A stretch of 64,000 nucleotides of DNA, from the NCBI GenBank assembly GCA_037349105.1, contig JAYJMM010000103.1, positions 62,001 through 126,000 of the forward strand, read 5' to 3'. Both the position numbers and the translations under genes were made by a program. The notes beneath the pieces are model-generated. The model did not search any database. It was not told the DNA's origin and saw only the letters and a program-made list of their open reading frames with translations. The DNA is from Limnomonas spitsbergensis. Taxonomy: Eukaryota; Chlorophyta; Chlorophyceae; Chlamydomonadales. This document shows, one piece after another, positions 14,001-24,600 of the stretch. Numbering within the stretch: the first letter of the stretch is position 1; every line of letters begins with the position of its first letter.

Positions 14001-14500
14001 AGCAATACTAGGGTGGTGCGCAAGCAAGCTGGACAGCAATACTAGGGTATTGCGCAAGCAAGCTTGACAGCAATACTAGGGTGGTGCGCAAGCGAGCAGG
14101 CCAGCAATACTAGGGTAGTGCGCAAGCAAGCTGGACAGCAATACTAGGGTAGTGCGCAAGCAAGCTGGACAGCAATACTAGGGTAGTGCGCAAGCAAGCT
14201 GGACAGCAATACTAGGGTAGTGCGCAAGCAAGCTGGACAACAATACTAGGGTAGTGCGTAAGCAAGCTGGACAGCAATACTAGGGTGGTGCGCAAGCAAG
14301 CTGGACAGCAATACTAGGGTGGTGCGCAAGCAAGCTGGACAGCAATACTAGGGTGGTGCGCAAGCAAGCTGGTCAGCAATACTAGGGTAGTGCGCAAGCA
14401 AGCTGGACAACAATACCAGGGTGGTGCGCAAGCAAGCTGGACAGCAATACTAGGGTAGTGCGCAAGCAAGCTGGACAGCAATACTAGGGTGGTGCGCAAG
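8080..14500. repeat. Higher-order satellite region with 2,418- and 2,860-bp offsets
   Basis: Monomer-variant patterns at about 8220, 9036 and 9614 recur at 10638, 11454 and 12032 (offset 2,418 bp). Those at 10502, 10638 and 11454 recur at 13362, 13498 and 14314 (offset 2,860 bp). A useful marker is the cassette with AGGCAGGTGCGC followed by TACGGTAGTGCGC and CAAGCCGGACAGC, seen near 7916, 9311, 9922, 11731, 12341, 12951 and 14591. The offsets exceed multiples of 34 by 4 because some monomers carry a 4-bp expansion. Confidence 0.75.
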
Positions 14501-15063
14501 CAAGCAAGCCAGCAATACTAGGGTAGTGCGCAAGCAAGCTGGTCAGCAATACTAGGGTAGTGCGCAAGCAAGCTGGACAGCAATACTAGGCAGGTGCGCA
14601 AGCAAGCTGGACAGCAATACTACGGTAGTGCGCAAGCAAGCTGGACAGCAATACTAGGGTGGTGCGCAAGCAAGCTGGTCAGCAATACTAGGGTAGTGCG
14701 CAAGCAAGCTGGACAGCAATACTAGGGTAGTGCGCAAGCAAGCTGGACAGCAATACTAGGGTAGTGCGCAAGCAAGCTGGACAGCAATACTAGGGTAGTG
14801 CGCAAGCAAGTTGGACAGCAATAATAGGGTAGTGCGCTAGCAAGCTGGACAGCAATACTAGGGTAGTGCGCAAGCAAGCTGGACAGCAATACTAGGGTAG
14901 TGCGTAAGCAAGCTGGACAGCAATACTAGGGTAGTGCGCAAGCAAGCTGGTCAGCAATACTAGGGTGGTGCGCAAGCAAGCTGGACAGCAATACTAGGGT
15001 GGTGCGCAAGCAAGCTGGACAACAATACTAGGGTAGTGCGCAAGCAAGCTTGACAGCAATACT

Positions 15064-15090
15064 CACTCAGGGAAACCAGAAATGTCCAGA
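15064..15090 (+). repeat. Element A left terminal inverted repeat
   Basis: Twenty-seven bases starting CACTCAGGGAAA and ending in ATGTCCAGA. They match the reverse complement of 18643-18669 at 26 of 27 positions; position 13 is C here and A in the right copy. The 3-bp target duplication ACT lies immediately outside at 15061-15063. Confidence 0.92.
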
Positions 15091-15235
15091 CATTGTCCCA
15101 GGCATGTCCCAGGCTGTCCAGGGCTGTCCAGGGCTGTCCGAAATGTGTCTGGATACTGCAGTTTGGGCTAGACAGTGTCCAATTCGTATCCCAGTGTCCA
15201 GATAGTGTCCAGATTTTACAGATCATGTCCAGCAC
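15091..15235. repeat. Element A left subterminal repeats
   Basis: Dense degenerate copies of TGTCCAG, TGTCCCAGG and TGTCCAGAT. These correspond to the subterminal repeat zones that bind transposon-encoded proteins in characterised CACTA elements. That role is inferred from the family. Confidence 0.7.
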
Positions 15236-15426
15236 CCAATTAGTTATGTTTGTACATGCTACAAGTATGTCATTGTGCCCTGATGTTATATTACTATTTA
15301 TTTTGCGTGTTCTCCGAAAAGTGTGAGGCGATCTCAGGTTCACACTAAAAATGCTACACTACCACTCTATGGCCTGTCACAATCAAGGCACAACGTTGAT
15401 GCAGAGCTAGCTAGCTAGGTAGTTAG

Positions 15427-15830
15427 CTAGCGTGATGTGAGCTGGTCATATGTCATGCAATATAGGTGGTTGCTTGATTCCTTGCCCCCAACAAAGGCCA
15501 CCACCAGCTTGTGACCAATGGTGTCCGTGCTGACAGCGTAGTACTCTGAGTCGACGAGGCTCGTCTGCACACGGAATACATGACGCTCCGGGACTGCTGG
15601 CTGCTGTGGCAGTGGAGGTGCTGGCGGTATTATCCTGCCCCTGCCCGGCCCCCTGCCATGGCCCTGGCCTGGGTCTGGGGCTACATCCCTGTCCCTGCCT
15701 CTGCCCCTGCCCCTGCCCCTGCCCCTGGCCCTGCCCCTTCACTCCTGACGATGCTTGTTGTGCACGGTGTAACTGTTGGTCATGTGACAACTGCAAGCGA
15801 GGGTCGTCCATCTTCATCATGCGCTGGTCT
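15427..15830 (-). CDS. Possible minus-strand gene end in element A (unknown)
   Basis: I do not recognise this protein. On the minus strand an open frame ends in TAG at 15429-15427. Its last residues read FRVQTSLVDSEYY, then VSTDTIGHKLVVAFVGG, then YCMTYDQLTSR before the stop, a convincing coding composition. Upstream it runs into a Pro-rich stretch (PPAPPLPQQPAVPER) and a Gly-Arg run encoded by GC-rich hexanucleotide repeats at about 15690-15738. Further upstream, at about 15745-15830, the coding-like segment MMKMDDPRLQLSHDQQ lies in a different frame. An intron or a frameshift in the hexanucleotide tract must therefore join the two parts, or one part is spurious. The 5' end was not found. 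It would be transcribed away from the plus-strand gene, leaving the palindromic array between them. Confidence 0.35.
15690..15738. repeat. GC-rich hexanucleotide microsatellite
   Basis: Imperfect CTGCCC/CCCCTG hexamer tract within the possible minus-strand gene. It encodes Gly-Gln or Gly-Arg dipeptides depending on frame and is a likely site of slippage. Confidence 0.8.
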
Positions 15831-15930
15831 TGAGGCAATTGAGAAAAACTGTACATGCAATGAGAAAAATGTAAGGATATGAGGAGGGAGAGGAGATTAC
15901 AGGGGGGACATTCATAAAGTCCGGGCAAGG

Positions 15931-15938
15931 ATATATAA
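15931..15938 (+). promoter_or_regulatory. TATA-like box in element A
   Basis: ATATATAA at 15931-15938, followed by G, lies just upstream of the 72-bp palindromic array and about 690 bp before the first supportable exon of the plus-strand gene. It is the only clear TATA-like run in the element's central region. Use as a core promoter is inferred from sequence only. Confidence 0.35.
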
Positions 15939-15993
15939 GAAGATGATAAGGCATCCCTAGAAACATGGAAGATTCTTGCATTCATATACACGA

Positions 15994-16254
15994 CTGTCCG
16001 GACATGTCCGGATAGTTCTTGATAGAAGGCCAGATATGGCCTTCTATCCAGCACTGTCCGGACATGTCCGGACAAGTGTCCGGACAGTGCTGGATAGAAG
16101 GCCAGATATGGCCTTCTATCCAGCAGTGTCCGGACATGTCCGGACAAGTGTCCGGACAGTGCTGGATAGAAGGCCAGATATGGCCTTCTATCCAGCAGTG
16201 TCCGGACATGTCCGAACAAGTGTCCGGACAGTGCTGGATAGAAGGCCAGATATG
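15994..16254. repeat. 72-bp palindromic tandem repeat array
   Basis: The motif GATAGAAGGCCAGATATGGC starts at 16021, 16093 and 16165, and a truncated copy starts at 16237, a 72-bp period. Each unit holds a near-perfect palindrome (GATAGAAGGCC against GGCCTTCTATC) and two to three copies of the palindrome TGTCCGGACA, which resembles the element's subterminal motif. The array sits between the possible minus-strand gene and the plus-strand gene, where a bidirectional control region would lie. Confidence 0.9.
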
Positions 16255-16623
16255 TCGTTATGGCCACTGCTCTTAATCTGCCGAACGAGAAAAGATCTGG
16301 AGCGAGCGGCTCTCAACACGTGTTGGAAAACAGCTTTGTCTATATCAACTGCGAATTTGCCTGTATCTTGCATCGATTTGATTGGGTCAAAGAGAAAGTT
16401 GTGCAAGGCTAATCATGGGTTCGCGAAACCACTGACAGGGTATACCGTACGTTAACATGCAGGTGTTTGTAAATCTGTAGGAATCATCCCTAGTTCCTCA
16501 GCACCAATGAGCTTTTCTGTTCAATTTCAGCCTGTTGGCACGTTGTATGATGCTGGGGCGCGAAATGTCCTCGGCCCCATGGAGTTCGACCCAGCTCTCG
16601 CCGAGGCAGATTTTGTCAATCAG

Positions 16624-18114
16624 CTTATACAAGGGTGGGATATCCAAACGCCTACGACTCTGAGATTCTTCACCGCCTTCATCCACCAGAAGATTGCAAG
16701 GCAAGAGGGCAGCTCTTGCTTGAATTCCCCGGCTTCAGGACTACCTATTGCTTCAGAATCCGACTCGGACTGCGAAATGGACGCGGGATCCACAGTGGTA
16801 AACAACGGATCGTCGTGGACAGCCTCATCGTTCCTGGCGAAGGCTACAAGCGCCGTGAACTCACCATTCATGGGGGCGGGCGGGAGGCCCGTTCCATGTT
16901 CATTGCGAAAAATCGCGCATCTGCCAAGTATGTGATTCTGTGTCTCCATTCTATTTGCTGTTTTTAGTAGAGTAATTGATTGGCTTGCTTTCCCCCTCCC
17001 TCCCTTCATGCCAGGCTTACCTCGAACAAGAACAGTGTTGTGGGGCCAGCGATGAAGCTCTCGCATGATTACAGGGACAGCCGCTTGAAGATGGCCAAGA
17101 TGTACATGCAGGCCTACGGCGCAGACCTGTCAGCAATCGACAAGGGAAGCTCGAACCAGCTGCCACAGCGGACATATCACTGGACTGGAGGAACAGCGAC
17201 AGGAAAGGTATATCGCATGCACCATAATATCTTGTGCATATCTACTAGGCCTTCATTGTTGTCCTTCATCTTGGTTATAAGGCCATGCTGCACCATGCCT
17301 GAAGATAGAGATTCTCATGCATGCATGCTTTAATGTGGCTGAGATGTACCTAAATACCATACAAGAGAAACACTGACATAATATAATGTCCGTGTGTTCA
17401 TCCTGCGTTCAGGGCGACTGGCAGGTGACCCCAGATATTCCGGCGTGGGAGGTCCTGACCAAGATCTTTGGCCACGGCAAAGATTCCAGCACTTGGACTC
17501 GTGGCATGGCCTACGAAGGTAAGCGGTACAATACAAAACACACGACCTAACCAGCTTGCGGTAGGGTTTCCTTCTTTAATTTATTCTTCAATGTTTGTAT
17601 GATTGTCAAAATTAGTACAATGCATGGCGATGCCTTCAAGCAAATATGCAATGAATAGTGCCTTACTGATTAATTATATCACATGTCCATGCATTATTAT
17701 ATATCTCACATCTCACATGTCCATGCATGCTTTGCAGCAAACCCTGATACCTGGCTCAAGGATTCTGCTACCAAGGATGCTGAGAGGATTTCTCCCGCTA
17801 CGGCTTCCGCGAAGGCGCATCCTACTGGATCTCTGGCTGATATGATGACCTCTGGTGGCTTCGTACCGCCTGATGAGCAAGGACTCCCCAAGAAGGCATC
17901 GAAGGAGCCCAAGAGCGACACAGAGCTCAAGAAGGCTAGGGCAAAGCTGAAACGTGTGACTGATACAGATGTGATGGAGTTTGTAGATTCAGCACATGCG
18001 CAGCGTGAGGGTCTCCCCTACAAGCCCATGCAGGGAGGGGCTCAAACGCTCCCTAAGGGTAGGGCCCCACAGACCGGCAAGAGGGGCAAAACTGCCCCGG
18101 GTCCGGAACTCTAG
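16624..18114 (+). CDS. Spliced gene of unknown function in element A
   Basis: I recognise no domain. Four exons join with consistent phases: about 16624-16927, 17015-17207, 17413-17518 and 17738-18114, with TAG at 18112-18114. Donors are GTATGT, GTATAT and GTAAGC; acceptors are CCAG, TTCAG and TTGCAG. Exon 1 includes VPGEGYKRRELTIHGGG, exon 2 AMKLSHDYRDSRLKMAKMYM, exon 3 WEVLTKIFGHGKDSSTW. Exon 4 is lysine- and proline-rich with a basic tail (KGRAPQTGKRGK), as in a nuclear protein. The 5' end is uncertain: 16531-16860 is open in two frames. Only the second frame reaches the exon 2 junction without a stop, and it needs an acceptor near 16623. As the main gene of a CACTA-like element it could be a DNA-binding accessory protein or a diverged transposase; this is inference. 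Confidence 0.6.
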
Positions 18115-18414
18115 TGGTCCCTCATTGTCTCAGATTCAGTAGCTAGGAGGCAATGCCAACTTTTATGATTGATGCGATTCCGTATCAATTTTATTTAGCC
18201 CATTGACTGCCAAGAAGGTGCATGGGACTTTAACTTGCACACCAAGTTTTACATGTCTGGGTCTACAGCTGACATTGGCAACATGGTTTGACATTGACAG
18301 CAACCAATTTAAATACATGAATATGAATTAATGCATCCACGGTTCCTGCCTGGTTATGTGAAGCCTGTCCTGAAACAATCCAGAAATTAAAGCACCGATG
18401 AAATTGGATGTCCA
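18115..18414. other. Element A 3' flank without gene
   Basis: AT-richer DNA after the stop codon of the plus-strand gene. I see no coding exon or repeat here; it probably holds the 3' untranslated region. Confidence 0.5.
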
Positions 18415-18642
18415 GATAATGTCCAGATATTGCAAAAGCCTGTCAGCATCCACACAAAATTAGTTGAAACTGGACATGTCTGGATAATGTACAGACATTC
18501 GTCCGGATACTGTGGCTCCTCTATCTGGCCAGCCCATTGGGACAGCTGTCTGGATCATGTCCATACATTATCCAGACACTTGTCCAAGAAACAGCAATGT
18601 CCGGACAGATGACTAGTTGAAACTGGACATGTCCGGACACAT
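18415..18642. repeat. Element A right subterminal repeats
   Basis: Degenerate copies of TGTCCAGATA, ATGTCTGGATA, TGTCCGGATA and TGTCCGGACA in both orientations. These mirror the left subterminal zone and include a short internal duplication of AGTTGAAACTGGACATGTC (near 18461 and 18614). Confidence 0.75.
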
Positions 18643-18669
18643 TCTGGACATTTCTGTTTTCCCTGAGTG
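18643..18669 (-). repeat. Element A right terminal inverted repeat
   Basis: Ends ...TTTTCCCTGAGTG and is the reverse complement of 15064-15090 with one mismatch. The second copy of the ACT target duplication follows at 18670-18672. Confidence 0.92.
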
Positions 18670-21600
18670 ACTAGGGTGGTGCGCAAGCGAGCAGGCCAGC
18701 AATACTAGGGTAGTGCGCAAGCAAGCTGGACAGCAATACTAGGGTAGTGCGCAAGCAAGCTGGACAGCAATACTAGGGTAGTGCGCAAGCAAGCTGGACA
18801 GCAATACTAGGGTAGTGCGCAAGCAAGCTGGACAACAATACTAGGGTAGTGCGTAAGCAAGCTGGACAGCAATACTAGGGTGGTGCGCAAGCAACCTGGA
18901 CAGCAATACTAGGGTAGTGCGCAAGCAAGCTGGACAGCAATACTAGGGTGGTGCGCAAGCAAGCTGGTCAGCAATACTAGGGTAGTGCGCAAGCAAGCTG
19001 GACAGCAATACCAGGGTGGTGCGCAAGCAAGCTGGACAGCAATACTAGGGTAGTGCGCAAGCAAGCTGGACAGGAATACTAGGGTGGTGCGCAAGCAAGC
19101 AGGCCAGCAATACTAGGGTAGTGCGCAAGCAAGCTGGTCAGCAATACTAGGGTAGTGCGCAAGCAAGCTGACCAGCAATACTAGGGTAGTGCGCAAGCAA
19201 GCTGGACAGCAATACTAGGCAGGTGCGCAAGCAAGCTGGACAGCAATACTACGGTAGTGCGCAAGCAAGCCGGACAGCAATACTAGGGTGGTGCGCAAGC
19301 AAGCTGGTCAGCAATACTAGGGTAGTGCGCAAGCAAGCTGGACAGCAATACTAGGGTAGTGCGCAAGCAAGCTGGACAGCAATACTAGGGTAGTGCGCAA
19401 GCAAGCTGGACAGCAATACTAGGGTAGTGCGCAAGCAAGCTGGACAGCAATACTAGGGTAGTGCGCAAGCAAGCTGGACAGCAATACTAGGGTAGTGCGC
19501 AAGCAAGCTGGACAGCAATACTAGGGTAGTGCGTAAGCAAGCTGGACAGCAATACTAGGGTAGTGCGCAAGCAAGCTGGTCAGCAATACTAGGGTAGTGC
19601 GCAAGCAAGCTGGACAGCAATACTAGGGTAGTGCGCAAGCAAGCTGGACAGCAATACTAGGGTAGTGCGCAAGCAAGCTGGACAGCAATACTAGGGTAGT
19701 GCGCAAGCAAGCTGGACAGCAATACTAGGGTAGTGCGCAAGCAAGCTGGACAGCAATACTAGGGTAGTGCGCAAGCAAGCTGGACAGCAATACTAGGGTA
19801 GTGCGTAAGCAAGCTGGACAGCAATACTAGGGTAGTGCGCAAGCAACCTGGACAGCAATACTAGGGTAGTGCGCAAGCAAGCTGGACAGCAATACTAGGG
19901 TAGTGCGCAAGCAAGCTGGACAGCAATACTAGGGTAGTGCGTAAGCAAGCTGGACAGCAATACTAGGGTAGTGCGCAAGCAACCTGGACAGCAATACTAG
20001 GGTGGTGCGCAAGCAAGCTGGTCAGCAATACTAGGGTAGTGCGCAAGCAAGCTGGACAGCAATACCAGGGTGGTGCGCAAGCAAGCTGGACAGCAATACT
20101 AGGGTAGTGCGCAAGCAAGCTGGACAGCAATACTAGGGTGGTGCGCAAGCAAGCAGGCCAGCAATACTAGGGTAGTGCGCAAGCAAGCTGGTCAGCAATA
20201 CTAGGGTAGTGCGCAAGCAAGCTGACCAGCAATACTAGGGTAGTGCGCAAGCAAGCTGGACAGCAATACTAGGCAGGTGCGCAAGCAAGCTGGACAGCAA
20301 TACTACGGTAGTGCGCAAGCAAGCCGGACAGCAATACTAGGGTGGTGCGCAAGCAAGCTGGTCAGCAATACTAGGGTAGTGCGCAAGCAAGCTGGACAGC
20401 AATACTAGGGTAGTGCGCAAGCAAGCTGGACAGCAATACTAGGGTAGTGCGCAAGCAAGCTGGACAGCAATACTAGGGTAGTGCGCAAGCAAACTGGACA
20501 GCAATACTAGGGTAGTGCGCAAGCAAGCTGGACAGCAATACTAGGGTAGTGCGCAAGCAAGCTGGACAGCAATACTAGGGTAGTGCGTAAGCAAGCTGGA
20601 CAGCAATACTAGGGTAGTGCGCAAGCAAGCTGGTCAGCAATACTAGGGTGGTGCGCAAGCAAGCTGGACAGCAATACTAGGGTGGTGCGCAAGCAAGCTA
20701 GACAGCAATACTAGGGTAGTGCGCAAGCAAGCTGGACAGCAATACTAGGGTAGTGCGCAAGCAAGCTGGACAGCAATACTAGGGTGGTGCGCAAGCAAGC
20801 TGGACAGCAATACTAGGGTAGTGCGCAAGCAAGCTGGACAGCAATACTAGGGTAGTGCGCAAGCAAGCTGGACAGCAATACTAGGGTAGTGCGCAAGCAA
20901 GTTGGACAGCAATACTAGGGTAGTGCGCAAGCAAGCTGGACAGCAATACTAGGGTAGTGCGTAAGCAAGCTGGACAGCAATACTAGGGTAGTGCGCAAGC
21001 AAGCTGGTCAGCAATGCTAGGGTGGTGCGCAAGCAAGCTGGACAGCAATACTAGGGTGGTGCGCAAGCAAGCTAGACAGCAATACTAGGGTAGTGCGCAA
21101 GCAAGCTGGACAGCAATACTAGGGTAGTGCGCAAGCAAGCTGGACAGCAATACTAGGGTGGTGCGCAAGCAAGATGGACAGCAATACTAGGGTAGTGCGC
21201 AAGCAAGCTGGACAGCAATACTAGGGTGGTGCGCAAGCAAGCAGGCCAGCAATACTAGGGTGGTGCGCAAGCAAGCTGACCAGCAATGCTAGGGTAGTGC
21301 GCAAGCAAGCTGGACAGCAATACTACGGTAGTGCGCAAGCAAGCTGGACAGCAATACTAGGGTGGTGCGCAAGCAAGCTGGTCAGCAATACTAGGGTAGT
21401 GCGCAAGCAAGCTGGACAGCAATACTAGGGTAGTGCGAAAACAAGCTGGACAGCAATACTAGGGTGGTGCGCAAGCAAGCTGGCCAGCCATACTAGGCTG
21501 GTGCGCAAGCAAGTTGGCCAGAAGCACTAGGGTGGTGCGCAAGCAAGCTGGCCAGCAGTTTTAGGGTGGTGTGCAATCAACCTGGCCAACAGCACTAGGC

Positions 21601-24600
21601 TCGTGCACAAGCAAACATGCCAGGCATACAAGGCTGGTGCACAAGCAAGCTGGACAGCAAGACTAGGGTAGTGCGCAAGCAAGCTGGACAGCAATACTAG
21701 GGTAGTGCGCAAGCAAGCTGGACAGCAATACTAGGGTAGTGTGCAAGCAAGCTGGACAGCAATACTAGGGTGGTGCGCAAGCAAGCTGGACAGCAATACT
21801 AGGGTAGTGCGCAAGCAACCTGGACAGCAATACTAGGGTAGTGCGCAAGCAACCTGGTCAGCAATACTAGGGTGGTGCGAAAGCAAACAGGCCAGCAATA
21901 CTAGGGTAGTGCGCAAGCAAGCTGGACAGCAATACTAGGGTAGTGCGCAAGCAAGCTAGACAGCAATACTAGGGTAGTGCGCAAGCAAGCTGGACAGCAA
22001 TACTAGGGTAGTGCGCAAGCAAGCTGGACAGCAATACTAGGGTAGTGCGCAAGCAAGCTGGACAGCAATACTAGGGTAGTGTGCAAGCAAGCTGGACAGC
22101 AATACTAGGGTGGTGCGCAAGCAAGCTGACCAGCAATACTAGGGTAGTGCGCAAGCAACCTGGACAGCAATACTAGGGTAGTGCGCAAGCAAGCTGGTCA
22201 GCAATACTAGGGTGGTGCGAAAGCAAACAGGCCAGCAATACTAGGGTAGTGCGCAAGCAAGCTGGACAGCAATACTAGGGTAGTGCGCAAGCAAGCTGGA
22301 CAGCAATACTAGGGTAGTGCGCAAGCAAGCTGGACAGCAATACTAGGGTAGTGCGCAAGCAAGCTGGACAGCAATACTAGGGTAGTGCGCAAGCAAGCTG
22401 GACAGCAATACTAGGGTAGTGCGCAAGCAAGCTGGACAGCAATACTAGGGTAGTGCGCAAGCAAGCTGGACAGCAATACTACGGTAGTGCGCAAGCAAGC
22501 CGGACAGCAATACTAGGGTGGTGCGCAAGCAAGCTGGTCAGCAATACTAGGGTAGTGCGCAAGCAAGCTGGACAGCAATACTAGGGTAGTGCGCAAGCAA
22601 GCTGGACAGCAATACTAGGGTAGTGCGCAAGCAAGCTGGACAGCAATACTAGGGTAGTGCGCAAGCAAACTGGACAGCAATACTAGGGTAGTGCGCAAGC
22701 AAGCTGGACAGCAATACTAGGGTAGTGCGCAAGCAAGCTGGACAGCAATACTAGGGTAGTGCGTAAGCAAGCTGGACAGCAATACTAGGGTAGTGCGCAA
22801 GCAAGCTGGTCAGCAATACTAGGGTGGTGCGCAAGCAAGCTGGACAGCAATACTAGGGTGGTGCGCAAGCAAGCTAGACAGCAATACTAGGGTAGTGCGC
22901 AAGCAAGCTGGACAGCAATACTAGGGTAGTGCGCAAGCAAGCTGGACAGCAATACTAGGGTGGTGCGCAAGCAAGCTGGACAGCAATACTAGGGTAGTGC
23001 GCAAGCAAGCTGGACAGCAATACTAGGGTAGTGCGCAAGCAAGCTGGACAGCAATACTAGGGTAGTGCGCAAGCAAGTTGGACAGCAATACTAGGGTAGT
23101 GCGCAAGCAAGCTGGACAGCAATACTAGGGTAGTGCGTAAGCAAGCTGGACAGCAATACTAGGGTAGTGCGCAAGCAAGCTGGTCAGCAATGCTAGGGTG
23201 GTGCGCAAGCAAGCTGGACAGCAATACTAGGGTGGTGCGCAAGCAAGCTAGACAGCAATACTAGGGTAGTGCGCAAGCAAGCTGGACAGCAATACTAGGG
23301 TAGTGCGCAAGCAAGCTGGACAGCAATACTAGGGTGGTGCGCAAGCAAGCTGGACAGCAATACTAGGGTAGTGCGCAAGCAAGCTGGACAGCAATACTAG
23401 GGTGGTGCGCAAGCAAGCAGGCCAGCAATACTAGGGTGGTGCGCAAGCAAGCTGACCAGCAATGCTAGGGTAGTGCGCAAGCAAGCTGGACAGCAATACT
23501 ACGGTAGTGCGCAAGCAAGCTGGACAGCAATACTAGGGTGGTGCGCAAGCAAGCTGGTCAGCAATACTAGGGTAGTGCGCAAGCAAGCTGGACAGCAATA
23601 CTAGGGTAGTGCGAAAACAAGCTGGACAGCAATACTAGGGTGGTGCGCAAGCAAGCTGGCCAGCCATACTAGGCTGGTGCGCAAGCAAGTTGGCCAGAAG
23701 CACTAGGGTGGTGCGCAAGCAAGCTGGCCAGCAGTTTTAGGGTGGTGTGCAATCAACCTGGCCAACAGCACTAGGCTCGTGCACAAGCAAACATGCCAGG
23801 CATACAAGGCTGGTGCACAAGCAAGCTGGACAGCAAGACTAGGGTAGTGCGCAAGCAAGCTGGACAGCAATACTAGGGTAGTGCGCAAGCAAGCTGGACA
23901 GCAATACTAGGGTAGTGTGCAAGCAAGCTGGACAGCAATACTAGGGTGGTGCGCAAGCAAGCTGGACAGCAATACTAGGGTAGTGCGCAAGCAACCTGGA
24001 CAGCAATACTAGGGTAGTGCGCAAGCAACCTGGTCAGCAATACTAGGGTGGTGCGAAAGCAAACAGGCCAGCAATACTAGGGTAGTGCGCAAGCAAGCTG
24101 GACAGCAATACTAGGGTAGTGCGCAAGCAAGCTAGACAGCAATACTAGGGTAGTGCGCAAGCAAGCTGGACAGCAATACTAGGGTAGTGCGCAAGCAAGC
24201 TGGACAGCAATACTAGGGTAGTGCGCAAGCAAGCTGGACAGCAATACTAGGGTAGTGTGCAAGCAAGCTGGACAGCAATACTAGGGTGGTGCGCAAGCAA
24301 GCTGACCAGCAATACTAGGGTAGTGCGCAAGCAACCTGGACAGCAATACTAGGGTAGTGCGCAAGCAAGCTGGTCAGCAATACTAGGGTGGTGCGAAAGC
24401 AAACAGGCCAGCAATACTAGGGTAGTGCGCAAGCAAGCTGGACAGCAATACTAGGGTAGTGCGCAAGCAAGCTAGACAGCAATACTAGGGTAGTGCGCAA
24501 GCAAGCTGGACAGCAATACTAGGGTAGTGCGCAAGCAAGCTGGACAGCAATACTAGGGTAGTGCGCAAGCAAGCTGGACAGCAATACTAGGGTAGTGCGC

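Larger units (their letters stand above)
1..15063. repeat. 34-bp satellite array, left block
   Basis: Continuous tandem array of a 34-bp monomer. The commonest form has the core AATACTAGGGTAGTGCGC followed by AAGCAAGCTGGACAGC. Recurrent variants are GGTGGTGCGC for GGTAGTGCGC, GGTCAGC, GACCAGC or GGCCAGC for GGACAGC, TACCAGGG for TACTAGGG, TACGG, and AGGCAGGTGCGC. A few monomers carry a 4-bp expansion near CAAGCAAGCC and are 38 bp long. The array contains no supportable gene. Because 34 leaves remainder 1 on division by 3, each frame sees every monomer phase in turn over 102 bp, and the minus strand meets a TAG from CTAGTATTGC unless a TACCAGGG variant removes it. That explains the many 61-residue open frames. 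The array continues in the same phase on the far side of element A. Confidence 0.98.
15064..18669. mobile_element. Element A: CACTA-like DNA transposon, 3,606 bp
   Basis: The satellite is interrupted in phase. The left flank ends ...AATACT at 15063 and the right flank resumes ACTAGGGTGG at 18670, so ACT is duplicated as a 3-bp target site. The ends are inverted repeats of 27 bp with one mismatch, starting CACTCAGGGAAA. Both subterminal regions are rich in TGTCCAGA and TGTCCGGACA motifs. CACT-type ends, a 3-bp duplication and repetitive subterminal DNA are features of the CACTA/EnSpm (CMC) superfamily. Inside are a spliced plus-strand gene, a probable minus-strand gene and a palindromic repeat array. 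No DDE transposase was recognised, so the element may be non-autonomous. The boundaries are directly visible; the superfamily is an inference from end structure. Confidence 0.9.

Noticed and set aside
1..15063. CRISPR array, suggested by regularly spaced short repeats
   Set aside because: The repeats abut with no unique spacers, the context is eukaryotic and there are no cas genes. It is a tandem satellite.
15446..16267. A 273-residue minus-strand open frame over the palindromic array and hexamer tract
   Set aside because: Its first part is translation of the 72-bp palindromic repeats, open on both strands, and its end is out of frame with the more convincing coding segment. Only the shorter candidate at 15427-15830 was kept.
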